From: Lachnoclostridium sp. An169
GTDB lineage: Bacteria; Bacillota; Clostridia; Lachnospirales; Lachnospiraceae
Length of the DNA: 64,000 bases
Direction of reading: 5' to 3'
NCBI RefSeq assembly: GCF_002160525.1
Contig: NZ_NFKT01000019.1
Coordinates: forward strand, 1-64,000
Shown in pieces: positions 1 through 9,440 of the stretch (position 1 is its first letter; every line of letters begins with the position of its first letter). A model generated the notes under the pieces. That model was not told the origin of the DNA. It ran no database searches and was given only the letters and a program-made list of their open reading frames with translations. Made by a program: the position numbers and the translations under genes.

Positions 1-161
1 TTGAAACAGAAATCCACCATGGGAAGCATGATAAAGTTTTCATTGTTACTGCTGTTTTTGTCAATTAATTTTACTGCGCCATTTGTCTCATTTTTTCCGC
101 GATATTTAATGTTCGCTTTCCTTTTTCTCTTTTTTTGTCTCATATTTTCCACTTCCATCAT
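1..161 (-). CDS. Partial Rpn-family (PD-(D/E)XK) nuclease, N-terminus only
   Basis: An open frame starts at tandem ATG codons (158-161) behind GGGAAGAA and runs off the left edge after about 53 residues. The N-terminus is very basic (RQKKRKRKA), then Lys/Asn-rich, and reaches LPMVDFCF at the edge. That last string resembles the opening of Rpn recombination-promoting nuclease / transposase-like proteins (LPxxDFxFK), which are common in Lachnospiraceae. The catalytic residues would lie outside the window, so the family call is an inference from about ten residues. A 100-codon frame on the opposite strand covers the same bases but has a poor start and a Phe/Ser/Leu-rich composition typical of antisense translation. 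Confidence 0.45.
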   Translation of the reverse strand, partial: MMEVENMRQKKRKRKANIKYRGKNETNGAVKLIDKNSSNNENFIMLPMVDFCF

Positions 162-300
162 ACCATGTTCTTCCCGAAAACACCACCCCAACAGGTTCCT
201 GTTCAAACTCTGGATTTCCCGGCAGATCCGCCTGCTGAATTTTAATTTCTCTTCAGATTGCTCTTGTTCAGATATCTTTTTTCAGATTTCTCAGAATGTT

Positions 301-357
301 TGAATGCACCCGGAAGATCGTCATTCCAAAAGGCATTTTGATCTCCGGGTGCATTCA
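301..357. repeat. Long inverted repeat between pilus operon end and Rpn-like gene
   Basis: Bases 301-319 pair with 340-357 (TGAATGCACCCGGA against TCCGGGTGCATTCA plus a GATC extension with one bulged A), giving about 18 base pairs around a 20-nt loop. No clean T-run follows on either strand, so it is either an imperfect terminator for the minus-strand operon ending at 467 or a small mobile/structural repeat. The rest of the 162-466 gap holds only two DnaA-box-like 9-mers (409-417, 440-448) and no gene. Confidence 0.5.
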
Positions 358-466
358 CCATATCATGACATTATTTTAATTTCAATAAGAAGAACACAAA
401 AAAGAGGGTTATCAACAAACTTACAGAAGTTATAAAAAGTTATCCACTTCATGTGCAGGATTTTTC

Positions 467-3094
467 TCAATATCCCCGCCAGACAACCGCTTTGATCCGC
501 CGAATGAATCTCATCTGTCTCAGTACCGAAGGGACCAGTTCCCGGTAATACTTTCTGGCGCGGATCAGGTCTTTTTCCTGCAAGTCAGTGTTTCCATACA
601 CAGCCTCCAGAACAAGTGCATAGAACTCCCGTATCTCTCTGCATCCTGCAGGGTTTTCTGCCCCGCTACAGTACTCCGCCGCAATCTCCGTAAACCGGGG
701 ATCATCCGACGCGACAGCCGTATCCATCCCTGCATACAGGAGCACTTCATAGAAGGCCCGGAAGATCTCGCGGATATTTTCATTTACGGATAACCGCTTT
801 CTTTTTCCGAGATGGCACCGGCGTTTCCAGATCAGATGACCTGACACAGCGCCGGTCACTGCCACAAGGGAAACGATCTCCATACAGAAGATCACCGAAT
901 CGAGACTTCCGTCAAGCAGGCGGGACACGAAGTCTGAAAACGGATTATTCCCATCTTCCTCCGTCCCATTCTCCTGACTGCCGTCCTCATCAGCGCCATT
1001 TTGCTCTGTTCCCTCCGGCATCTCCACCTGGGCTTTTGTCCCCAGGGCTCCCGGGGTCGTCTCCACCGGGACCCAGCCGACGCCGGACTGGTAGACTTCC
1101 ACCCAGGCATGGGAATTATCCGCCTGAGCTACCGCCGTATATGTGCCTTCCGGCTGTACTGCGAAAAGATCTGCCGGCACTGCATACCCTGCCACATACC
1201 GGGCAGGCAGACCGCACATCCGGAACATAACAACAGCCGCGGTGGCAAAATGGGTACTATATCCGGTCTTCGACTCTTCCAGAAAATACGTGAGGAAATC
1301 CTCACCTTCGGGGACCGCCTCAGCATTCATATCATAAGTATAATTTTCCGTCAGATAAGGGATCACAAACTCCGCAACATCGTCCACGCCGTCCGCCGGG
1401 ACGTCGCCGGTCTCCTCCACATGAAATTCCTGCTCCTCGCAGAGTTCCTTTAACTCGTCGAGGCCTTCCGGGACGTCCATATACCACTGCCTGGCATAAG
1501 CTTCGTATGAAGCTTCCACACGGTCGAGCACGCTGGCATTTTCCTCATCGCTGTTCCACGCCTCCAGGACGGAACTGCTTGTCTCCTCCGGAAACCAGGA
1601 AAAAATATCATCCTGGACCGACTGGCCTGCCACCGCCCCATCTCCGTCCGGGATATCATAATATTCATTCAGATAAGCATTGTAAGGAACATATGTATAC
1701 GAAGACACCGCATTCAGCCTTTCCACCGTCAGTTCCGCAGGAGCCGCTGCCGTCCCGCCTGACGAACCATCCGACAAAGCACCTACTCCGCTGTTTTCTC
1801 CGCCGTCAGCACTGCCCGCAGATGCATCTTCCCCGTTCTCCCCGTCTGCCGTCATATTCAGAGCATACATCGTCCTCAAAAAAGGCAGATTCTGTATATA
1901 AAGAGCCGGATCATCCTCGGTCTGCCAGTTCGACGCCGCACTGAAAAATGTCTCCCCGGAAGGCGCAAGCCATCTGTTCTCCCCGTAAGTGCTCCCGATA
2001 AATCCTTTGAGATAGACGGTTTCTGACGGTTTCACTGAACTGGTGAGGCGCAGATCTTCAAGGGAACCTACAGCAAACCCATCCGTCTCTCCGAGCATGC
2101 CGTCCTGCACGCCTCCCCCGTCCGTCTCCGCAGTCAGGCTTAACCCGCCGTTTTCCGACTGGGGCAGGAGAGCGATCAGGCTTTCCATGATCCGGTTCTC
2201 CACTCTGGCCGTCACGCTTTCCGCGCGTTCAAGCTGTACATTCAGCCCCGGGCGCACCAGATAGAACGCAAAGATCGAGAGCACGACACCGGCTGTCCCG
2301 ACAGCGATCAGAATCTTTTTCTGCACATTTTCAAAACATTCCAGATTCCGTTTCCGCTGTTCACTCCCCGGCGTCCCCCAGAGAGCCTTTCTCCGGAACG
2401 AACGGGAAGACGCATAGGTCCCCACCGCGCCGAACAGCAGGAAAAACAGCGCCGGCATGGAAGGTTCTCCGGCGCACAGGAACATCACGGCAAGAATCGG
2501 GAACTCCGCCAGAGCGAGGATCAGCGCGTCCGGACGCCATAGCACGACCGACGCCAGAAATCCTGTGAGGACAAGCATGATCTCCAGAAGGAAAACGGTC
2601 ATCTCCCCAGCATCTACAGTCTGGGAAAACACCGCGATCGAACTGTTATACTCCCGATTCACCGCCGAGACCACCGCATTGACAAACTGCTTTCCTCCGC
2701 TCAGAAAGGTATCCTGCGTCACAAACAAAAGCCCGGCGTAAAGCAGGACAAAGAGGAACACCATATATCTCCGCTTTCCCTCCAGGCGCCCTTCATAAAA
2801 AAACAGCGACGCCAGGACAGCGGATACCGCGGTCCCCAGATAAACTGCAGGCGCATTGACCGGCAGATCCCATCCGGTGACTGTTGCCATGAGGATCCCT
2901 TCCGCCTCCAGCAGCAGCAGGATCACGCCCGCCAAAAACCAGACCCGGGGATGGCTCTTTCCTGTCTCCACCTGGACCAGTTCTTTGCCCGTCACCCGGA
3001 TCCCCGCATTTTTATTTTCCCGTTTTCGTTTTCTCCCTTTTCCGGCTTCCACCTGCTTCGAGTGAAAGCCTTCCAACTTCCCTGAATGTCTCAT
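467..3094 (-). CDS. Membrane-bound transglutaminase-like protein (TgpA type), altered active site
   Basis: This 875-residue protein has a basic N-terminus, about six hydrophobic segments in the first 290 residues, a large extracellular part, one more membrane segment near 755-775 and a cytoplasmic tail. The transglutaminase-like core spans about residues 575-700. Where the family normally has GYCxHFA, this protein reads GYSTHFA: Ser613 replaces the catalytic Cys, encoded by AGT at 1256-1258. The His is kept (DNSHAWVEVY) and the third position is Glu (VETTPG). It is the last gene of the MoxR-DUF58-transglutaminase trio and overlaps the DUF58 gene by 83 nt. The chosen ATG has AAGGAG 10 nt upstream. 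A GTG at 2995, just after the DUF58 stop, is a credible alternative that would remove 33 basic residues. Substrate is unknown; the changed nucleophile suggests a non-canonical or binding role. Confidence 0.8.
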   Translation of the reverse strand: MRHSGKLEGFHSKQVEAGKGRKRKRENKNAGIRVTGKELVQVETGKSHPRVWFLAGVILLLLEAEGILMATVTGWDLPVNAPAVYLGTAVSAVLASLFFYEGRLEGKRRYMVFLFVLLYAGLLFVTQDTFLSGGKQFVNAVVSAVNREYNSSIAVFSQTVDAGEMTVFLLEIMLVLTGFLASVVLWRPDALILALAEFPILAVMFLCAGEPSMPALFFLLFGAVGTYASSRSFRRKALWGTPGSEQRKRNLECFENVQKKILIAVGTAGVVLSIFAFYLVRPGLNVQLERAESVTARVENRIMESLIALLPQSENGGLSLTAETDGGGVQDGMLGETDGFAVGSLEDLRLTSSVKPSETVYLKGFIGSTYGENRWLAPSGETFFSAASNWQTEDDPALYIQNLPFLRTMYALNMTADGENGEDASAGSADGGENSGVGALSDGSSGGTAAAPAELTVERLNAVSSYTYVPYNAYLNEYYDIPDGDGAVAGQSVQDDIFSWFPEETSSSVLEAWNSDEENASVLDRVEASYEAYARQWYMDVPEGLDELKELCEEQEFHVEETGDVPADGVDDVAEFVIPYLTENYTYDMNAEAVPEGEDFLTYFLEESKTGYSTHFATAAVVMFRMCGLPARYVAGYAVPADLFAVQPEGTYTAVAQADNSHAWVEVYQSGVGWVPVETTPGALGTKAQVEMPEGTEQNGADEDGSQENGTEEDGNNPFSDFVSRLLDGSLDSVIFCMEIVSLVAVTGAVSGHLIWKRRCHLGKRKRLSVNENIREIFRAFYEVLLYAGMDTAVASDDPRFTEIAAEYCSGAENPAGCREIREFYALVLEAVYGNTDLQEKDLIRARKYYRELVPSVLRQMRFIRRIKAVVWRGY

Positions 3095-4118
3095 CAGAAA
3101 ACCGCTCCTTATAAAGTAGATCCAGATCTGCCCTCCGGCTGGAAAGAGGCGTGTGGACCAGCGCTGTCAGCATCCCCCGGAAAGAAGATTCATCCCGCAC
3201 CTCATAACGCACGATCCCGTTTCCTGATCCGGCCCTTTTCTCCTGTTCTTCCAGATCCGCCCACACAACATAGTGGCGCACGCCGTCCGTGAGAAGTCTG
3301 TGGGATGCCGCTGCCGCCCGCTCGTAGAACCGGTCCAGTTCAGACCGTGCCTGATCCGACCGTGCCAGCGCATCTTTGTCCGCCGTATACAGATCCAGGA
3401 AGATCAGCACCGCCGTGTCGGCCGTATCGGAAGGCTCGCGCACCATCAGATCCTCCATCTTCGCCGAAAGTTTCCAGTGGATACTGTGCCTGGCGTCTCC
3501 TCTCCGGTAAGGACGGATGTCGCGGATCTCCGAATAATCATCCCCCGAACGGTCCCCATCCGCCTCCTCACTGCCCCCGGTCCTCTGCCGTTTCTCCGCG
3601 CTCCCCGCTTCCGCCTCCGTCCAGTCCGGGAGCACGGCATATTCCGGATTGCCCGGCGCCGGAGCTGTTTTCCTGCGAAAGAGGGCAAGGTAGTCTTTCA
3701 CCCAGACTTCCCCGGGGAGGACGCGGATGACTCCGCAGTGTCCTGCCCTCAGCCGGAAACGCGCGACCGATCTTCCCCGGCTGTCTGCCATGGCAGGCAT
3801 CTGTACAGTCCCTCTCTCCCCGGAGATCACATCTTCCCAGATAAACCCGGCTGTCAACGCAGGAACGGGAAGGATACTGTGGTTCACGATCTCTGCCTCC
3901 ACCACGATCTCCTTTGACCGGCTGTCCGCGAGGACCGGAAGCCGGAAATGGACTTCGATCTTCCCCGCAAGGACCTTAAGTGAAAAAAAGAGTGCAGCCG
4001 CCAGCACGACCTCGAATCCCAGAAGAAATCTGGGAAATTCGCCCTCATGGGTCAAAGCGATGATCAGCGTGAGTACGACCACCGCGCCGTACCCCGCCTT
4101 ACTCTTCATCCTCTCCAT
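3012..4118 (-). CDS. DUF58 domain membrane protein
   Basis: This 368-residue protein has two N-terminal membrane helices (about 8-28 and 33-52), then an extended domain and the DUF58 signature near residues 195-225: YRRGDARHSIHWKLSAKMED followed by LMVRE. The rest looks like a von Willebrand A-like fold (VLIFLDLYTAD). DUF58 proteins nearly always pair with a MoxR AAA+ ATPase and often with a transglutaminase-like membrane protein, and all three are adjacent here. AGGAG lies 9 nt before the ATG. The function of such trios in Gram-positive bacteria is poorly defined; they are thought to act as envelope-assembly or chaperone modules. Confidence 0.85.
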   Translation of the reverse strand: MERMKSKAGYGAVVVLTLIIALTHEGEFPRFLLGFEVVLAAALFFSLKVLAGKIEVHFRLPVLADSRSKEIVVEAEIVNHSILPVPALTAGFIWEDVISGERGTVQMPAMADSRGRSVARFRLRAGHCGVIRVLPGEVWVKDYLALFRRKTAPAPGNPEYAVLPDWTEAEAGSAEKRQRTGGSEEADGDRSGDDYSEIRDIRPYRRGDARHSIHWKLSAKMEDLMVREPSDTADTAVLIFLDLYTADKDALARSDQARSELDRFYERAAAASHRLLTDGVRHYVVWADLEEQEKRAGSGNGIVRYEVRDESSFRGMLTALVHTPLSSRRADLDLLYKERFSDETFREVGRLSLEAGGSRKREKTKTGK

Positions 4119-4194
4119 ACCTCACACTCCTCGCATCATGATCCGTTTCTCTTCACCCTGCTGGCCGTTCCATCCTGCTGACCGTTTTCCCCTG

Positions 4195-5148
4195 CTACCG
4201 CTTCTCCGGTCTGGGCTTTTTCACCGTCTCCAGGATCTCGTCCAGCACATCGTCCGCAGTCATATTTCCCGCCTTCGCCTGGGCGCTCAGGAGGATCCTG
4301 TGTCTGGCGGTATCATGGAACACTCCCGCCACATCGTCCGGCACTACAAAGCCTCTCCCCGCCATGTAAGCGCCCGCCTTCGCCATCTGCACTGCCGCGA
4401 GAGAACCTCTGGGGCTTAATCCCAGAGAGATCAGGGGATGTTCCCTCGTAGCCTCGGCCAGAGATACGATATAGTCATAGACAGCCCTGTGGACAAATAC
4501 CTCCTGCGTCTCTTTCTGCATCCTCCGCAGTTCTTCCTTCGTGATCACCGCCTCTGTCCGGGCGAGTGGACCTGCGCCCGCTTCTCCCATGAGGATGCGG
4601 ATCTCTTCCTCTCTCTCCGGATATCCCATGACCACGCAGATCATGAAACGGTCCAGTTGGGACTCCGGGAGCATCTGGGTTCCCGCAGAGCCCAGAGGGT
4701 TCTCCGTGGCAAATACAAGAAACGGCTTCGGCACGGAATGGGTCTCCCCGTCCACAGTCACGTTGCCTTCCTCCATCACTTCCAGGAGCGCGGACTGCGT
4801 TTTCGCGGAAGTTCGGTTGATCTCGTCCGCCAGGAACAGGTTGCACATCACCGCTCCCGGATAGTAGACAAACGCGTCCTGAGACTTCTCATACATCGTG
4901 AATCCCGTGATATCCGAGGGCATGACATCCGGTGTAAACTGCACACGCCTCTGGCTTAAGTCCATGGCTCTGGCAAATGCAACGGCAAGGGTCGTCTTCC
5001 CCACTCCCGGGATATCCTCGATCAGCACGTGTCCCCCCGCCAGGACTGCCATCATGATTTTCTCCACACAACCGTCCTTTCCGGCGATGACTTTCTCCAC
5101 TTCCTCCACCACCAGTCTGGCTTTCTCTGCGTATTTTGATGCACTCAT
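4195..5148 (-). CDS. MoxR-family AAA+ ATPase
   Basis: This 317-residue AAA_3 ATPase has Walker A GVGKTTLA, Walker B LFLADEINR, the MoxR-typical NRTSAKTQSALLEVMEE and the sensor ATENPLGSAGT. Length and order match MoxR proteins. The ATG at 5148 is chosen over a start 31 codons upstream because it follows GGAGGAAG and forms an ATGA overlap with the stop of the upstream sortase, implying translational coupling. It probably remodels or activates the DUF58 and transglutaminase partners encoded next. Physical coupling to a sortase/pilus operon is the notable context. Confidence 0.9.
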   Translation of the reverse strand: MSASKYAEKARLVVEEVEKVIAGKDGCVEKIMMAVLAGGHVLIEDIPGVGKTTLAVAFARAMDLSQRRVQFTPDVMPSDITGFTMYEKSQDAFVYYPGAVMCNLFLADEINRTSAKTQSALLEVMEEGNVTVDGETHSVPKPFLVFATENPLGSAGTQMLPESQLDRFMICVVMGYPEREEEIRILMGEAGAGPLARTEAVITKEELRRMQKETQEVFVHRAVYDYIVSLAEATREHPLISLGLSPRGSLAAVQMAKAGAYMAGRGFVVPDDVAGVFHDTARHRILLSAQAKAGNMTADDVLDEILETVKKPRPEKR

Positions 5149-6320
5149 CTTTTCTTCTTCCTCCTGCCTTTCTTCTTCCCGCGCCCTGCACACATCACCG
5201 CGATGGAAACGATGATGACTGCAGCGGCAAATACGATCCATATCCCGTAAGTCTCCATCCAGATCTGCAGATTCGAGTATCCGGCTCCTGCTGCCTCCGT
5301 GCCTTCCAGGAAAGATGGGCTGATGTCAGAGGGATCCACAAGTATGGTATTTCCATCCACATCTTCCACTTCCCGTGCACTGGAGTCGTAACTGCCTTCC
5401 GCCTCGGCCAGATCTTCCTCCTTCGTCCGGGGCTCCTCGTCCGAGCGTTCGGCGATCACGAGATACCTCTGATAATTCTGCGTATATGGATGACAGGTGA
5501 GCAGGGTCACAAGATCCCGCCCTTCCCGGATCAGCACTTCTTCTGTATCGTCCGGGGAAATGATCTTCAGCTCACATACCCGGTAAATGAGAGTCTCCCA
5601 CGGCGTCGTGATCTGGATCTTATCCCCGATCTGGATCGACTGGATATTGCGGAACATGGGGATTCCGCTCCATCCCCGGTGCGCCGCGATGACCGCGTTC
5701 GTGTTCACACCGCCCAGAGGCATGGAAGTCTGACCCATCAGAGCCGCTCCCTTTGCCATGTTTGACGCGTTCGCGCCGAGATAGACCGGAAGCTCCTCAT
5801 TCAGACGGGGGATCCAGAGCACGCCGATCACGTTCTGGCTGAATCCGTACTCCGTCAGGTCAAAGGAGGAAGTTTCATAGGAAAACGGATCCCTCAGCCC
5901 GGACTGCCCGGTCTCGTACAGTTCCTCATTATAGGCTTCCAGCGCCTCCCTTAGATCTGCCAGACCGGAGGCAGACGCCTCCCCGGAATATGCACCGATC
6001 CCATCCTCGTCCGCATCCGTTCCAGTTCCCGCATCCGCTCCGGTTCCTGCACCCGCTTCTGCTCCTGTCTCCGCACCTGTCCCTGTACTTCCTGCGCCTT
6101 CCGCCACGGTCCCGTCTGCGCCTCCGCCTGTGCCGTCAGCATCCGCGCCTTCACTGCCGGAAATGGAAGCCGCCTCTTCCTGAAATACAGCGATCACTTC
6201 AGAACTGTCACGCCCGGCGATCCAGCGGTTTACCATGGGACCGAAGAAAATGACCACCCCTGCAGTAAATGCGATCACAGCCAGTATCTGTACCGCCTTT
6301 CTCAAGATCTCTTTTTTCAT
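5145..6320 (-). CDS. Class C-like sortase with long acidic Gly/Ala/Thr linker
   Basis: This 391-residue protein has an N-terminal membrane helix (about 9-28), then a low-complexity stretch (about residues 50-115) of Gly, Ala, Thr, Glu and Asp, then the sortase beta-barrel. Catalytic His is in VIAAHRGWSG, Cys in TLLTCHPY and Arg in QRYLVIAER. A second hydrophobic helix near 355-378 and a Lys/Arg tail end the protein, as expected for pilin polymerases anchored at both ends. The start overlaps the stop of the upstream sortase by ATGA. Two sortases in one pilus operon commonly divide labour between backbone polymerisation and incorporation of minor pilins. The linker is longer than usual. Confidence 0.88.
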   Translation of the reverse strand: MKKEILRKAVQILAVIAFTAGVVIFFGPMVNRWIAGRDSSEVIAVFQEEAASISGSEGADADGTGGGADGTVAEGAGSTGTGAETGAEAGAGTGADAGTGTDADEDGIGAYSGEASASGLADLREALEAYNEELYETGQSGLRDPFSYETSSFDLTEYGFSQNVIGVLWIPRLNEELPVYLGANASNMAKGAALMGQTSMPLGGVNTNAVIAAHRGWSGIPMFRNIQSIQIGDKIQITTPWETLIYRVCELKIISPDDTEEVLIREGRDLVTLLTCHPYTQNYQRYLVIAERSDEEPRTKEEDLAEAEGSYDSSAREVEDVDGNTILVDPSDISPSFLEGTEAAGAGYSNLQIWMETYGIWIVFAAAVIIVSIAVMCAGRGKKKGRRKKKR

Positions 6321-7177
6321 AACATCTCTTCCCTGTCACGTTTCTTCTTCCTGCGCACCAGGAGGATAAACAGCACTGCTTCCGTACCGATGGCGGTCAC
6401 GCCCGCCATCAGGAGCCAGGGCCACACATCAAGAAGCCTTTTCGCGATGGTCCCCGACTGTAATTCCTGATACTGCACATCACTTTCCAATTCACCATTA
6501 TACGCTGTCCTTACGCCCCGCACAAGCAGTCTGTGGGTATTGACCGCATAAGGCGTACAGGTGACGAGCGTACAGTAATCTTCCCCCTCGATGATATCCA
6601 GATCACCGGTCTCATTGGGCTCTACGACCTTGATCTGATCCACCTGATAGGCAAGGATCTCATCCAGCACATGGAGGTAAAACCGGTCCCCCACTTCCAG
6701 ATCGTCCAGATTCGTAAAAAGCTCCGCGTCCGGAAGTCCCCGGTGCCCGGTGAGAACACTGTGGGTGCTCTCTCCGCCGATGGGATAAGAAGACTGCTCC
6801 ATGTGTCCGATCCCCTTCTGCAGGACCTCTTCACTGCTCCCGTTGTAGATCGGCAGTTCCACGTCAATCTTCGGGATCGTTATGTATCCGATGCTCTCGC
6901 CTACATTGACCAGATCCACGTAACTCTCCCCGGCCTGCTCGCCTTCCCCGTTCTCGTCACGGACGACGACTGACTGGAGCTGTTCATTGTACTTGCGCGC
7001 TGCTTCCTTCGCCGCGTCGATCTCCTCCTGCTCCATGTCGTCCACCGTCTCACTGTAAGTCTCCACGACTTTCGTGGCGTTGCGCTCATAGAGCATGTTG
7101 CTGATAACCGGATAGGCCGCGATGCCAAGTCCCGTGGCAAACATAAGAAGCGCAAAAATCGTCTTTATCTTCTTCAT
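6317..7177 (-). CDS. Class C sortase (pilin polymerase)
   Basis: This 286-residue sortase starts at MKKIKTIF; the frame stays open 41 codons further upstream but those residues are Cys/Arg-rich and non-family. It has an N-terminal membrane helix, active-site His in VLTGHRGLP, the class C hallmark TLVTCTPYAVNTHRLLV with catalytic Cys and Arg, a C-terminal membrane helix and a basic tail (RRKKKRDRE). It lies just downstream of the backbone pilin gene, the standard arrangement for the enzyme that forms isopeptide bonds between pilin subunits. Its stop overlaps the next sortase. Confidence 0.92.
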   Translation of the reverse strand: MKKIKTIFALLMFATGLGIAAYPVISNMLYERNATKVVETYSETVDDMEQEEIDAAKEAARKYNEQLQSVVVRDENGEGEQAGESYVDLVNVGESIGYITIPKIDVELPIYNGSSEEVLQKGIGHMEQSSYPIGGESTHSVLTGHRGLPDAELFTNLDDLEVGDRFYLHVLDEILAYQVDQIKVVEPNETGDLDIIEGEDYCTLVTCTPYAVNTHRLLVRGVRTAYNGELESDVQYQELQSGTIAKRLLDVWPWLLMAGVTAIGTEAVLFILLVRRKKKRDREEML

Positions 7178-7347
7178 TTTCCTGATCCGTCCTTTGCTTC
7201 CTCTTCTCTTAAGTCCCCTGAGGCTCTCAGCCGGTTTCCAGAATCCCGCGTCCTCTGGATCCCGGCTGAAAGTCTCATAGGAGGGACATGCAGTGCACAT
7301 CTCTCCTATGAAACAGTAAAATGAAAGAGTTTATCTAAAATTTGTAA

Positions 7348-9375
7348 TCAGGCATTTTTTCTCTTTCTGGAGGAAAGGAATACAAACGCTCCGCCTGCCA
7401 TCAGCAGGATACCTGCGAAGGAAGCGAGGAGGGTTCCCATGCCACCGGTAACGGGGAGCTCGAAGCCTTCACTATTATCCACAGTAAATGTATAAACAGG
7501 TGCTTCAGTAGTCGGATCTGCTTCCGTATATGTTGTTTCTGAAGTGGTGGTAGTAGCAGTACGAATAACATTGCCATACTGATCTTTCTCCGTAGTAGTT
7601 TCTGTTGTCGTTATCGTTGTGGTATAGGGCACTGTAATTTCTATTTTTATAGAATCTTTAAGGAGATTAAATCCTTCAACCGTCGCAGTCTCCACAAAAT
7701 AGTATGTTCCCTGAGCAAAGCCTTTATCCTGGTTTCCTGTTTGTGAAGTATTATATGTTATCTTACCTTGTTCATCTGTTGTATAAGTTCCAATCGGACT
7801 AACTTTTACATCTTGATTCTCATGTTTAATAGTTGTACTTCCATTGGCATCCTCTCTATACAAATCAAATGTTGCAGTATATCCTTCTGCTGGTGTCGCT
7901 CCATTAAATGTTTTTGTAAGTTCCATACCAAATGTATAGATAACTACTTTATCGGTTAATTTGCTTGTAGTCGGAGTTCCCGGCTCATTTGGATTTCCCT
8001 CATCATCACTTTCTGGCAGAATTTTATTGGAATATTCCAGCTCAATATCGTTATCGTTACCTGTCCCGCCAGTTACTGCATCTCCATTTAATGTAGCCTT
8101 AAACTCAATAAAAATTGTATCCGCATTTGCCAATTTGGTCATATCACCCTCAGCAAAACTATATTCTAACGTCCAACCATTATTGGTAGAAACTGGAGTT
8201 CTGCTAAGTCCAATATCGGTAACTGATCCATCTTTGTAATATGTAACACTAAATTCTTTTGCGCTTTCCAATCCACTTTCCATTGTATCAGTAAGTTTAA
8301 AGGTTTTCAGTTTTGCAATATTGGATGGAATATCAACCTCTATCTTAAATGGAACATCATCTCCAACACTGTAATCTACATCATCGCCATAATTTCCCTC
8401 TGCATCTCCCACTGTCTTGTCAACTTCTGGTTTTTCATTGGGGACTGTAATGACTGCAGTTTTGTCTCCCGTCGTCGTAATGCCATATGCATCATCCTTA
8501 GCTGTAATGCTTCCATCCTCATTTATCACAAACCCATAACGCTTGCTTCCATCCATAATATATCCGCCAGGAGCAGAAACCTCGATAAATCTATATTCCC
8601 CTACTTTCAGTCCACTGAAAGTCGTACCACCTGCAGGAATAGTATAAATCACATCTTGATTATAGGTTGTTCCGCTGTAATTATACCCATCTGTTCCATT
8701 TCCGGTGACATATTTCCAAGTAGTACCGTCCTTAATCTGAAGTACAAAGCGTGAATCTGGAAGATCCTTTCCTGCGTCGTCTGTCTTTTTCAGTGTAACA
8801 CCTGCATATACCGTCTGGTTTTTAGGATTTACTGTTATATCATACAGCCAACCATCACCATCTACATTTGTCATCGGGACAGAAATGAGCGTCTCTACAG
8901 CTGTACTTATAGTATTTGCAGAAGGCTTTGTCTCCTTTAAATAGTAGATACCAAACTCAAGATTATTATATGGAATTTCTCCATTTTCATCTGTCAGCTT
9001 TTCTCCACCATCAATAGGTGTTAGGCTCTCTTCTTGAACTTTATTTTTTGCCTCCTCAAGTGTCGGAAGGGCAATACCAGCACTTGTATAATAGTTATCC
9101 AAATCTGCTACCTTCCAGAGAGTAAAACCAACTCCCTCCATTTTTGTTGCTCCGGTTGGAATTTCCTGATTAGCTTCTCCTGTTCCTGCCGGATCATCTG
9201 GAATATTTCCTTGCATTTCATATTTAACCACTTTAAGAGAACAATTCCCGTCTCTACTTTGGTCAATCAAAGTATCATTTTCCCCCGCTGCGAATGCTGT
9301 CACCGCCATGGTAGACATCACCATAGCCGCGCTAAGTATACCGGCTACGAGTTTTTTGAGTTTCTTCATCTTCAT
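7348..9375 (-). CDS. LPXTG-anchored backbone (major) pilin
   Basis: This 675-residue surface protein has a signal peptide ending near VTAFAAG. An N-terminal Ig-like domain carries an E-box (YYLKETKPSA). A pilin-motif-like ITVNPKNQT near residue 175 supplies the Lys that becomes linked to the next subunit. Then come Cna-B/SpaA-type Ig domains (LKKTDDAGKDLPDSRFVLQ; YYFVETATVEGF), a D2-type fimbrial isopeptide domain (about 310-460), LPVTG at 640-644, a hydrophobic helix and RKRKNA. This matches SpaH/EbpB-type major pilins. It lies between the large adhesin and the first sortase gene. The gene is more AT-rich than the sortase genes, as is common for surface antigens under diversifying selection or transfer. 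Confidence 0.9.
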   Translation of the reverse strand: MKMKKLKKLVAGILSAAMVMSTMAVTAFAAGENDTLIDQSRDGNCSLKVVKYEMQGNIPDDPAGTGEANQEIPTGATKMEGVGFTLWKVADLDNYYTSAGIALPTLEEAKNKVQEESLTPIDGGEKLTDENGEIPYNNLEFGIYYLKETKPSANTISTAVETLISVPMTNVDGDGWLYDITVNPKNQTVYAGVTLKKTDDAGKDLPDSRFVLQIKDGTTWKYVTGNGTDGYNYSGTTYNQDVIYTIPAGGTTFSGLKVGEYRFIEVSAPGGYIMDGSKRYGFVINEDGSITAKDDAYGITTTGDKTAVITVPNEKPEVDKTVGDAEGNYGDDVDYSVGDDVPFKIEVDIPSNIAKLKTFKLTDTMESGLESAKEFSVTYYKDGSVTDIGLSRTPVSTNNGWTLEYSFAEGDMTKLANADTIFIEFKATLNGDAVTGGTGNDNDIELEYSNKILPESDDEGNPNEPGTPTTSKLTDKVVIYTFGMELTKTFNGATPAEGYTATFDLYREDANGSTTIKHENQDVKVSPIGTYTTDEQGKITYNTSQTGNQDKGFAQGTYYFVETATVEGFNLLKDSIKIEITVPYTTTITTTETTTEKDQYGNVIRTATTTTSETTYTEADPTTEAPVYTFTVDNSEGFELPVTGGMGTLLASFAGILLMAGGAFVFLSSRKRKNA

Positions 9376-9440
9376 ACCTTATTTCCCTCTCTTTCACTCA
9401 AAAATATAGGTTTTCATTTTTTACTACGTTGATTGCTCCA

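Noticed and set aside
1-303. Plus-strand 100-codon frame at the left edge
   Set aside because: Starts with TTG at the window edge, has Phe/Leu/Ser-rich composition typical of antisense translation, and overlaps a better-supported minus-strand gene start.
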